Origin: an uncultured Ignavibacteria bacterium
GTDB taxonomy: Bacteria; Bacteroidota; Ignavibacteria; Ignavibacteriales; Melioribacteraceae
Length of the DNA: 12,170 nt
Assembly (NCBI GenBank): GCA_937930275.1
Contig: CALGLM010000214.1
Coordinates: 1-12,170 of the forward strand
Reading direction: 5' to 3'
The number at the start of each line of letters is the position of its first letter. Position 1 is the stretch's first letter. The position numbers and the translations under genes are program-made. The notes beneath the pieces are model-generated. The model was not told the origin of the DNA. It did not search any database and saw nothing but the letters and a program-made list of their open reading frames with translations. This document shows positions 1-7,136 of this stretch, in pieces.

Positions 1-47
1 GACCACCGAGATCTACACTCTTTCCCTACACGACGCTCTTCCGATCT
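1..47 (+). other. Illumina P5/TruSeq sequencing adapter (contamination at contig end)
   Basis: These bases match the 3' 47 bases of the standard Illumina universal P5 adapter, including the ending acacgacgctcttccgatct at 28-47. Genomic sequence begins immediately after, at about base 48. In the minus-strand reading frame the adapter translates to a tail containing GRASCRERV, a familiar adapter-derived artefact in protein databases. The orientation is that expected when a short-insert read runs into the opposite adapter and is not trimmed. The contig therefore ends here because of a library artefact, and the neighbouring gene is cut by it. Confidence 0.98.
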
Positions 48-309
48 TTTTTTTTAAAAAATAATTTTCGGTAAACTCCTCTTCTCCAAATGTCCACATT
101 CTTATACTTATTTGCGAACGGGAAGAAAAGCTTCCTATTCCGAGTAATTTATTATCAAACGATTTAACAAATATTGGTTCTCCGTTTTTAATATCCCCTT
201 TTAAACGTTGTAAAGCTCCCGAAAAAACCCAAGGATGTTTGTAAAATATATTTTTATCCCTTCCTTTGTTTAAATATATTTCATTTTTTACAATAAATTT
301 AGTGTTCAA
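48..309 (-). CDS. Class I SAM-dependent rRNA methyltransferase, RlmI-like, N-terminal PUA part only (truncated by contig end)
   Basis: Only the first 87 or so residues are genomic. They match the N-terminal PUA domain of the RlmI/RlmK-type 23S rRNA cytosine methyltransferases, which methylate rRNA in the cytoplasm using S-adenosylmethionine. Visible family marks are the HPWVFSGAL segment at residues 25-33, the G-rich strand near 57-60 (LGIGS) and SRSQISIRMW at 63-72. The Rossmann methyltransferase domain, which gives the family a length near 390-400 residues, would lie to the left and is missing. The start is TTG at 309-307. It has a GGAG Shine-Dalgarno 10 bases upstream on the minus strand, and an in-frame stop lies shortly further upstream. 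The gene is divergent from the ion-transport operon. Residues after about position 87 in a naive translation come from the adapter and should be ignored. The family is confident; the exact rRNA target is unknown. Confidence 0.85.
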
Positions 310-447
310 TAAAATATTACTCCGCTTTAAATTTTATTTTTATTAGTAAATATAAACACTTAAATTTAATATTTAAAATAAAAGTTTTTTGTAATTAAGT
401 AAAAAAATGTTAACTTATATAGTTTTTTATTAAAACAGGCATTTTAT
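310..447. promoter_or_regulatory. Divergent intergenic region; probable promoters for both flanking units
   Basis: These 138 bases separate the minus-strand methyltransferase start from the first gene of the plus-strand operon, so both transcription units should start here. The region is almost entirely A and T. A weak plus-strand sigma70-like candidate is TTGTAA at 389-394 with TAACTT at 411-416 (16-base spacer). A TATATA at 416-421 is an alternative -10 with a poor 21-base spacing. In such AT-rich DNA these matches are weak. No GC-rich hairpin, operator palindrome or recognisable riboswitch is visible. AGG at 437-439, 8 bases before the ATG at 448, is the only Shine-Dalgarno candidate for the first operon gene. 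Confidence 0.35.
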
Positions 448-1692
448 ATGACCCCATTAATGTTATTGTTAGTGGTCTTTCTTTTTGGCTATTTGGCAAC
501 ACATTTATTTATTATTCGCCTTCGTAAAACACAATATTTATTTATAGGAATTGAATATATTATTGCCGGAATATTAATAAATCCTTCCTTTTCGACAAAA
601 TTAAACCAATTTTTTAATATTAAAATTCCTATTTTACTCAATCCGGATATTATTTACCAAATAAAACCGGGTGTTTTATTAGTTTTAGGGTTTTACGGAT
701 TAATAACAGGTTTAAAATTTAAGGTAAATAAACTTAGTGAATGTAAAAAAGCCGATTGGCTTCTTTCTTTCTTTGAGTTCTTTTTTGCATTTTTAGTTGT
801 CGGGGCACTCTCTTTCATTCCGTTATACATGCTTTTTTTTAACGGCTACAATTTACCTATTCTTTTAAGCGGTGCGTATATTTTAGCAATAGCATCGGCT
901 ATAACTTCGCATAGTTTTATAAGCAATATAACTGAAAAATTAAATCTTGTGGGTCCCCTATCAAAACTCTTTTTTAACAGCTCGTATATAACATTTAATT
1001 TCGGGATTATATTTTACGGTTTTTTATTTGCAATTTTTAGATTCGGAAACATTCAAATATTAAATTTTACCCAAATTGAATGGGTGGTTTTAAGCTTGTT
1101 TTTTGCGACAATAATGGGTTTATTATTCTTTTTGTTTTTAGGTAACGAAAAAGACGAAAACAAAATTTATATTGCATTAATCGGAATTGTTTTATTTAGT
1201 GTAGGCGTTGCATTTTTATTAAAATTGTCTCCTATTTATATCACATTTATTGTAGGGGCAATCTTAACAAATGTTTCCAAAATTGGTGACGGCATATTAA
1301 GCGTATTTGAAAAAATTAACCAACCGATTAGTGTTTTAATTGTAATTTTTGCAGGAATTTTTTGGGTGCCTGCTTCTATATATTACTTTTTTGCCGTAAT
1401 TATTATATTTATGCTTCTTAGATTTACTTCAAAAATGCTTGCGGGATATTTTACTTTTGCAGCATTAAAAGGAGAGCAATCTATTCCCAAATCTTCGGGA
1501 TATGGTTTACAATCAACTGATATTTTATTATGCGGTATGGCAGTGGAATATTACTTCTTATATCCTTCTGCAATTATTCCTTTTGTTATTACGGCTATTT
1601 TATCTTCTGTAGTAATTTTTAATATTTACGGATTTATTAAAACAAAAAATTTCTTAATTGATTTTGACGATATAAAAAGTAAAACTTTATGA
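448..1692 (+). CDS. CPA2-like cation:proton antiporter membrane protein, stand-alone and probably lacking the ion-binding acidic residue
   Basis: A 414-residue, almost entirely hydrophobic protein with about 12-13 predicted membrane helices and no cytoplasmic regulatory domain. The layout resembles the membrane domain of KefB/NapA-type (CPA2) antiporters, which exchange Na+ or K+ for H+ across the inner membrane. There is a helix pair with a polar break near residues 147-190, a loop plus helix near 285-306 (EKINQPIS then an aromatic/hydrophobic run) like the family's 'pl..flpiFF..aG' segment, and a late YGLQSTDILLCGMAVEYY segment near 352-369. By eye, the place where active family members carry DD, ND or QD reads F183-N184, so the catalytic acid appears to be Asn. 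It overlaps the next gene by 4 bases (ATGA), indicating translational coupling. No TrkA-N tail is present. The fold assignment is moderate to good; transport activity is doubtful, and a partner or structural role with the next protein is an inference. Confidence 0.7.
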   Translation: MTPLMLLLVVFLFGYLATHLFIIRLRKTQYLFIGIEYIIAGILINPSFSTKLNQFFNIKIPILLNPDIIYQIKPGVLLVLGFYGLITGLKFKVNKLSECKKADWLLSFFEFFFAFLVVGALSFIPLYMLFFNGYNLPILLSGAYILAIASAITSHSFISNITEKLNLVGPLSKLFFNSSYITFNFGIIFYGFLFAIFRFGNIQILNFTQIEWVVLSLFFATIMGLLFFLFLGNEKDENKIYIALIGIVLFSVGVAFLLKLSPIYITFIVGAILTNVSKIGDGILSVFEKINQPISVLIVIFAGIFWVPASIYYFFAVIIIFMLLRFTSKMLAGYFTFAALKGEQSIPKSSGYGLQSTDILLCGMAVEYYFLYPSAIIPFVITAILSSVVIFNIYGFIKTKNFLIDFDDIKSKTL

Positions 1693-4600
1693 TACGTTTT
1701 TTTAGACGAATTTTAGTAATAGCCCTATTATATACAATTTTAATATTGGTAAGTAATGTGCCTATTGGTGAAGACCTACATTTTATTATTACTTTGGTTA
1801 AATTAGGCTTCATTATTCTAACTGCTTCTACATTAGGCGAATTGACCGGAACGTTAGGTCTTTCAAAAATTTTGGGATATGCAGCAGCAGGTTTAATTTT
1901 TGGTGAACATTTAATACCGGCTTATAGTATTAAACCGATTGTAAACGAAGAGTTTGTTAATAAACTTGGTTTAATTAATAATATTACAATAAGCTTGTTT
2001 TCTATTTTAATCGGTCTGTCATTAAAAACAAAATGTCTTAATCAAGTTAAAAACTATATTATAAAAAATTTTCTTATTTCTACTTTTTTTATTTTGTTTT
2101 TATTTACTCCCGTTATTTTCTTCTCGTTAATTTATTTTGTAAATATTTCTCTTTTTTCTTTAACTCAAATAATTCTTATTTCTGTTATTACGGCTGTTTT
2201 TCTTTTCAATACTTCGTTTGAATTTAACTATTCTTTATGCAACGAATCCAATTTAGATTCAGAGTCAGTTACTTTTATAAATACAATTACGGTTGCAAAA
2301 GAGCTTTTTACGTATTTGCTATTTTTTGTTATCGTTGTAATTTACTCAATCAGTAACAACAATTTTTTATTAAACTTCAATTTTTCTTTTGGTTTAAGTG
2401 TACTTTTATCCGTATTAATGGGTACTTTAATTTCGGGCGTTACTTTACTATATACAAAGTATGTAAAAAGCGAAATTTTAATTTTTATTGTTACATTAAT
2501 AGTATTAGGTAGCGAAGCTTGCCGCATTTTAGATTTAAATATTTTTATAACCTTTTTAACATCCGGAATAATATTAAGCACTTACTTATCGGATATTGAA
2601 CAGTTCAAAACTTCGTCTAATAAAATACTTGCTCCGCTTTTAATTCTTTATTTTGTACTATTTATCTCTCAAACCAATTTTCCTGATACAAATAATTTAT
2701 TTTACGCAGCATTAATAATTTTTACTGCTTCTATTTTATTTAAAATATTAAGTTTAAAAATTACCTCTTTATTTGCTAACTTAGATAAAAAATTTTCAAT
2801 ATTAAATTTAACCTCATTTTTAACTATAGGGTTAACAGCTCTTTTTATTATAAGCTATTATGATAATGCCGCAAAAGAAATTACTCTTATAAAAAATTTA
2901 CTTTTACCCATACTTTTTATAAACGCTATTGTAAGCCCCATACTTTATAAATTAGGAATTTACTTTAGTTTAAAAAGACTTAACGAACCAACAACAGAAA
3001 GACCTGTTGAAGCACTTGAAGAAGAAAAAACTAAACTTGCAAAAATAAACAAAACACGTATAAAATTTATTGAACCTAATATAGACGATAGCAACGTTAA
3101 TAAATCGCTATATAAAATACTTTTTGAACTAAATACCATTTTCAGCAATTTTGAAAAAAAGTTTATTTTAAGCAGAAGCGAAGAATCTGCCGAATTAATA
3201 ATTGAGATTACAGAATATTATACTGACGAATATATAAAAATTAAAAATAAAATACTTAATCAAAACTTATCATATGCTTCTATTAAAAACGAATTGCTTG
3301 GCTCGGAAGAAAGGACAATAAATCTTTATCAAAATTTAACCGAAAATAGAAAGAATATTGAAAAGAAGATACTATTACTTGAACCTTTGGTTAAAGATAT
3401 TTTTCACTCTCTTAGCGATTTAACAGATACCCTTTTTGATGAAGTTGATTTAAAAGTAAATAAATCAAACTTAAAAATAAAAAAAGGAAACGGATTTAAA
3501 CTTAGACTATTAAAATTATGGTACACTTTTAAATTCTTCGCTATCGGTATATTCAAAAAAGATTATTCAATTTATATTAATTTACATTATAAAAATTTAG
3601 TTAAATATTACTTGCTCGGGCAATCTGCTAACGAAATATTAGAGACTGTAAATTTAGTCGGGGTTGAACGCCTTAACACTCTAAGACAAATAAAAAAACT
3701 ATTTGACGATCAAATAATAAACCTAAACGAACTTATAAAGTTATTGGATGAAGAAAAAGACAATCCGGCTTTGTCTAATATTATTTATGATAAGTTTGAA
3801 GAGCTGCATAATAGATTTATTAATGAAATAACATCAATTCAAGACGAGATTAATGAAACCGGAAATCAGATAAGCAATAGGTTGCGTTATGCATTGGCTA
3901 ATCCGTTTAATAATTTAGTTAACACAATAAACAAAATTGCCGGTTTGGATACTCCGCCTATAAACTATAAATACAGCAAAGTATATTTATTAGGAGAAAC
4001 AGCCCGCGAAAATGCTTTGGAAACAATTCGATATTGGATTAATTATTACCTCGGCTTTTTAGGATTGTTTCAAAAATCGGCAATTATTTACAAACTTCAA
4101 ACACAATTAAATACCGTTATTAACCTATCGTTGGGTCAAATTGTTAACGAAATTAACCACCATTTAAAGAGTCTTATTACGGAAACTAATTCCAAAATTA
4201 GGCAACTAAATAACGGATTAAAAAGCAACGAATTGGATTATAAGTCGGCTGTTGATAAAGCCAATTTACTATTATTGCACGATTCGTTAACAAAACACTT
4301 AAATGCACTTGAACTTTTAAGGAAAAGCAAAAAATTTAATTTGCTAATTGAAGATTTAATGAAAAATTTTAGCAAAATTGCAAGAAGCCTTCCCGAAAAC
4401 TTACTGCTTCTTAAAGAAAATGATTTAATATTAGTTGATAGATTACCCGGATTTATTGAGCTAAAATCGATACCAATACGACTTTCTGCAAAAGATTTAT
4501 TAGAATATAAATTACCTCGTGAAATTGGTGAAGTAAACGAACTTTTAATAAATTATTTAAACCTTAGCGTACTTGAAATTAAAAATATTTTTTCAATTGC

Positions 4601-6158
4601 AGAGTATCACTTACAAACCGCAAGTAAAGAATTGGAGAAATCTGAAGAAGAGACTGAGCCTGTAATTATAAAAGAAATCATTGAGTCGTTATTTGACAAA
4701 TTAAAAATTAAAACGAATCAATTAGAAGAAGAAGTATTTAGATTAGACCAAAATTTGACAAAAAAAATACACGAAAAAGTAAAAATTATTATTTCCGAAA
4801 TAAACGGAATTATCGATTATAGGTCATCTCAAAGTTCATCTAAAAAAGTACTTGAAAGCGATAAAAATACCGATGTTAGCAGAAAATTACAAAATTCGTT
4901 AAATACATTAAAATTTGGCATTAAAAAGTTTTATTTAAATTTGCTACGTCATTACCAAGTTTATCTAAAAGATTTTGTATTAAAATTTTTAGTATATGCC
5001 GGAGTAAAAAAAGAGCCTGAAACAATAATTGCTACAACCTCGATATACTCAAACGAAAAAAAACTTGCAAATTTGCCATTTATCTACCGTAAACTTTTTG
5101 ACGGAGCACCGTTGGAAACAAGCGACTTTTTTATAGGTCGCGATAAGTTTATTGAACTTGTAAAAAATGCTTTTAATAAACATTACGAAAATAAACCTTC
5201 TTCTTTAGTAATTATTGGTGAGCCGGGGAGCGGCAAAAAAAGTTTGATTAATACTATAAAAAACATAGTATTAAAAGATGTTGAAACCATACACCATCAA
5301 CTTTCCGATTCGGTTACTACTGCTTCAGGGCTACTTTTACTATTTAGCAAATTACTTGGCTTTACAAAACAGCTTACCAAAGAAGAATTAATTGCAGAAT
5401 TAAACGATAAATCTAACAAACGAATATTTTTAATAGAAAATATCGGCAAACTTTATTTACGTAAACACAACGGATATGATGCTTTATTATTATTTAAATC
5501 TATTTTAGCTCAAACTCAGCACAATACTTTTTGGATTTGTACAGGCGGAAAATATGTGTGGGATTTTTATTCAGCAAATTTCGGATTGAACGAAATATTT
5601 ACGGAAAAAATATTTACAAACTTGCTTCATAAAAAGGATATTCGCTCAATATTACTTAGCAGGCATAATGCTACAGGATTTGACTTAGAGTTTAGAGTAT
5701 CTGATTTTTATAAATTGAAAAGTAAATTTTTTAATATTAAATCGAAAGTAATTCAACAAGAAGAACTTGCTAAAGAATTTTTTGATAAACTTGAAGAATA
5801 TGCCGAAGGTAATATTATTTCGGCAATGTATTATTGGTTAATCTCTATAGATGACATTAAAAATAACAAATTAATAATGCGTCCTCCTCATAGAATTTCA
5901 TTAAGAATATTTGACGAACTGAATTCCGATTATTTTATTATTCTTTCTATTATTTTTAGGCACGGTTGGCTGGCAGATACGGAAATTTCGGAAATGTTAT
6001 TTACTGATTTAAGAGAAATAAAAACAAGATTAAACTATTTATCAAACCTTGAACTTATATATCGTGATAAAATTGACCTTAATAGTGATAAATACTTCAT
6101 TAATAAATTTGTTTATAAAATAATTGAATCGGAATTACTAAAAAGAAACTTAATCTAA
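1689..6158 (+). CDS. Giant fusion: CPA2-like antiporter membrane domain + long helical/coiled-coil region + C-terminal P-loop ATPase with winged helix
   Basis: A 1489-residue protein in three parts. Residues 1-428 hold about 13-14 membrane helices resembling a CPA2 cation:proton antiporter (GELTGTLGLSKILGYAAAGLIFG near 50-72 is the typical early helix). K204-E205 sits at the expected ion-binding position, so an acidic residue is kept. Residues 430-1130 are charged, Lys/Glu/Asn-rich and helical with coiled-coil character; no known domain was recognised. An internal repeat is visible (604-650 against 776-822). Residues 1145-1489 form an AAA+/STAND-like ATPase. It opens with FFIGRDKF near 1148 and has Walker A GEPGSGKKS at 1177-1185, a degenerate Walker B ending L1248-I-E-N, a sensor-1-like strand FWICTGG at 1281-1287 and R1325-H1326 in LLSRHNATG. 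A lid contains GNIISAMYYW, and a winged-helix-like tail covers about 1410-1489. Classical relatives carry an RCK tail and are near 600 residues. The gene overlaps its predecessor by 4 bases and sits 3 bases before the MscS gene. Ion regulation by ATP is inferred, not shown. Confidence 0.75.
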   Translation: MIRFFRRILVIALLYTILILVSNVPIGEDLHFIITLVKLGFIILTASTLGELTGTLGLSKILGYAAAGLIFGEHLIPAYSIKPIVNEEFVNKLGLINNITISLFSILIGLSLKTKCLNQVKNYIIKNFLISTFFILFLFTPVIFFSLIYFVNISLFSLTQIILISVITAVFLFNTSFEFNYSLCNESNLDSESVTFINTITVAKELFTYLLFFVIVVIYSISNNNFLLNFNFSFGLSVLLSVLMGTLISGVTLLYTKYVKSEILIFIVTLIVLGSEACRILDLNIFITFLTSGIILSTYLSDIEQFKTSSNKILAPLLILYFVLFISQTNFPDTNNLFYAALIIFTASILFKILSLKITSLFANLDKKFSILNLTSFLTIGLTALFIISYYDNAAKEITLIKNLLLPILFINAIVSPILYKLGIYFSLKRLNEPTTERPVEALEEEKTKLAKINKTRIKFIEPNIDDSNVNKSLYKILFELNTIFSNFEKKFILSRSEESAELIIEITEYYTDEYIKIKNKILNQNLSYASIKNELLGSEERTINLYQNLTENRKNIEKKILLLEPLVKDIFHSLSDLTDTLFDEVDLKVNKSNLKIKKGNGFKLRLLKLWYTFKFFAIGIFKKDYSIYINLHYKNLVKYYLLGQSANEILETVNLVGVERLNTLRQIKKLFDDQIINLNELIKLLDEEKDNPALSNIIYDKFEELHNRFINEITSIQDEINETGNQISNRLRYALANPFNNLVNTINKIAGLDTPPINYKYSKVYLLGETARENALETIRYWINYYLGFLGLFQKSAIIYKLQTQLNTVINLSLGQIVNEINHHLKSLITETNSKIRQLNNGLKSNELDYKSAVDKANLLLLHDSLTKHLNALELLRKSKKFNLLIEDLMKNFSKIARSLPENLLLLKENDLILVDRLPGFIELKSIPIRLSAKDLLEYKLPREIGEVNELLINYLNLSVLEIKNIFSIAEYHLQTASKELEKSEEETEPVIIKEIIESLFDKLKIKTNQLEEEVFRLDQNLTKKIHEKVKIIISEINGIIDYRSSQSSSKKVLESDKNTDVSRKLQNSLNTLKFGIKKFYLNLLRHYQVYLKDFVLKFLVYAGVKKEPETIIATTSIYSNEKKLANLPFIYRKLFDGAPLETSDFFIGRDKFIELVKNAFNKHYENKPSSLVIIGEPGSGKKSLINTIKNIVLKDVETIHHQLSDSVTTASGLLLLFSKLLGFTKQLTKEELIAELNDKSNKRIFLIENIGKLYLRKHNGYDALLLFKSILAQTQHNTFWICTGGKYVWDFYSANFGLNEIFTEKIFTNLLHKKDIRSILLSRHNATGFDLEFRVSDFYKLKSKFFNIKSKVIQQEELAKEFFDKLEEYAEGNIISAMYYWLISIDDIKNNKLIMRPPHRISLRIFDELNSDYFIILSIIFRHGWLADTEISEMLFTDLREIKTRLNYLSNLELIYRDKIDLNSDKYFINKFVYKIIESELLKRNLI
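3498..4154 (+). repeat. Two-copy internal protein repeat in the coiled-coil region of the fusion protein
   Basis: Residues 604-650 and 776-822 of the 1489-residue fusion protein align without gaps over 47 positions, starting 172 residues apart. In the last 30 positions, 12 residues are identical by eye. These include the F and K at positions 2 and 4 (IFKK against LFQK), an IY pair, and a closing LGQ..NEI (LLGQSANEI against LSLGQIVNEI). A tryptophan is shared at W611/W783. Both copies are unusually aromatic and hydrophobic for this otherwise charged region, so they may be packing helices or membrane-apposed hairpins in a duplicated helical unit. No nucleotide-level repeat is evident, so the duplication is old. 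An aromatic segment at 1074-1105 may be a faint third copy, but the match is weak. Confidence 0.45.
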
Positions 6159-6161
6159 TTT

Positions 6162-7136
6162 ATGAAAAAGAAATTTTTAATATTTTTAATTTTAATATAT
6201 TCATGTGCTTATGCCCAAACAGGTATTAGTGATTCGGTAACAGTTAAAGATACTGTTGTTAAAACCGAAACTACAATACCGCAAAAAATATACAAATATT
6301 TTGATACTATAAAAGTACCGGTATTTAAAGCTACCGAAATAAATTCAAATTCAATTAATAACGAAATTGAATCCTTAAACATTTTTAAATATATTAATTT
6401 TTGGACTTTATTCAGAATCTTATTTTTTATCGTAATAGCTATTATTATAAACAAAATACTTGATGCAATACGTAAGAACAAAAAAATAAGAGAAGAATAC
6501 ATTTTTATTGCCCGAGCAGTTACTATACTTAAAATATTTTTGTGGTCCGGCATTGCATATTTGTTACTGTATCAATTATTTAGTAACACTACTGAATTAA
6601 TATTAATATTTGTGTTATTATCTATAATATTTATCGGCATTTCTTTTATTGAAGTGTTTAAAAATATTGTCGGCGGCTTTTACATTTCATTAAAAAATCC
6701 GTTTGAAATTAACGATTTTATTTCGGTAAAAGATACTACGGGAAAAGTAAAACGAATAAATTGGTTAACAACCCAAATAATAACTGAAGCCGGATGTGAG
6801 GTTCATCTTCCCAACTCATATTTTTTAAACTCCGTAATAAAAAATATAAATAAAGGCGAAAAAGAAAAACAGATTGCTTTAATTTTTCGTTTTCCGACAG
6901 AATTAGAAGTAACTGCTATTAAAGCGATATTATTTGAAGCTGCTTTATCATCCCCTTTCACATACGTTAAACAAAGACCTGAAGTTTACTTAATTGAAAG
7001 TAATTATGCGGAAAAGTGGTACGAATTTAAAGTAAATGTTTATTGTATTGATTCGTTATTAGAAAATCAACTTAAAAACTCAATAAATTTACATATTAAC
7101 AATGCGCTAAAATCGGAAAATTTGCTACATGAATAA
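6162..7136 (+). CDS. MscS-family mechanosensitive ion channel with N-terminal signal peptide
   Basis: A 324-residue small-conductance mechanosensitive channel, which opens under membrane tension to release ions and solutes during hypo-osmotic shock. Residues 1-19 look like a cleavable signal peptide (KKK start, hydrophobic core, probable cut after AYA at about residue 18). A Ser/Thr-rich presumably periplasmic stretch follows (20-75), then membrane helices at about 78-98, 117-139 and 144-172. The third helix runs into the MscS pore-to-beta-domain junction with EVFKNIVGGFYISLKNPFE (164-182), then NDFISV, and later the family PNS at 217-219. The C-terminal alpha/beta vestibule domain covers about 235-320. 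It begins 3 bases after the fusion gene's stop and ends 8 bases inside the next gene, so it is co-transcribed with K+ uptake genes. No clear Shine-Dalgarno is seen, consistent with translational coupling. The family is confident; ion preference is unknown. Confidence 0.9.
   Translation: MKKKFLIFLILIYSCAYAQTGISDSVTVKDTVVKTETTIPQKIYKYFDTIKVPVFKATEINSNSINNEIESLNIFKYINFWTLFRILFFIVIAIIINKILDAIRKNKKIREEYIFIARAVTILKIFLWSGIAYLLLYQLFSNTTELILIFVLLSIIFIGISFIEVFKNIVGGFYISLKNPFEINDFISVKDTTGKVKRINWLTTQIITEAGCEVHLPNSYFLNSVIKNINKGEKEKQIALIFRFPTELEVTAIKAILFEAALSSPFTYVKQRPEVYLIESNYAEKWYEFKVNVYCIDSLLENQLKNSINLHINNALKSENLLHE

Noticed and set aside
360..376. Short inverted repeat (TTAAAT / ATTTAA with a 5-base loop) between the divergent genes
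   Set aside because: It is only six A-T pairs in a region made almost wholly of A and T, so it is expected by chance and cannot be called an operator.
2342..3148. Minus-strand open stretches at 2342-2581 and 2960-3148
   Set aside because: They are antisense to the antiporter-ATPase fusion gene, have low-complexity hydrophobic or serine-rich translations and resemble no known protein.
1689..6158. Reading the large fusion as an antiphage STAND (Avs-like) protein
   Set aside because: The ATPase is at the very C-terminus with no sensor repeats after it, and the neighbours are all ion-transport genes with no defence or mobile genes nearby; it is kept only as a minor alternative.
6200..6215. Possible lipoprotein box (IYSC) in the MscS signal peptide
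   Set aside because: Tyr at the -2 position does not fit the usual lipobox, and the following AYA-Q gives a normal signal peptidase I site.
6209..6553. Minus-strand open stretch of 114 codons
   Set aside because: It is antisense to the MscS channel gene, which has clear family motifs; the reverse translation shows no recognisable features.
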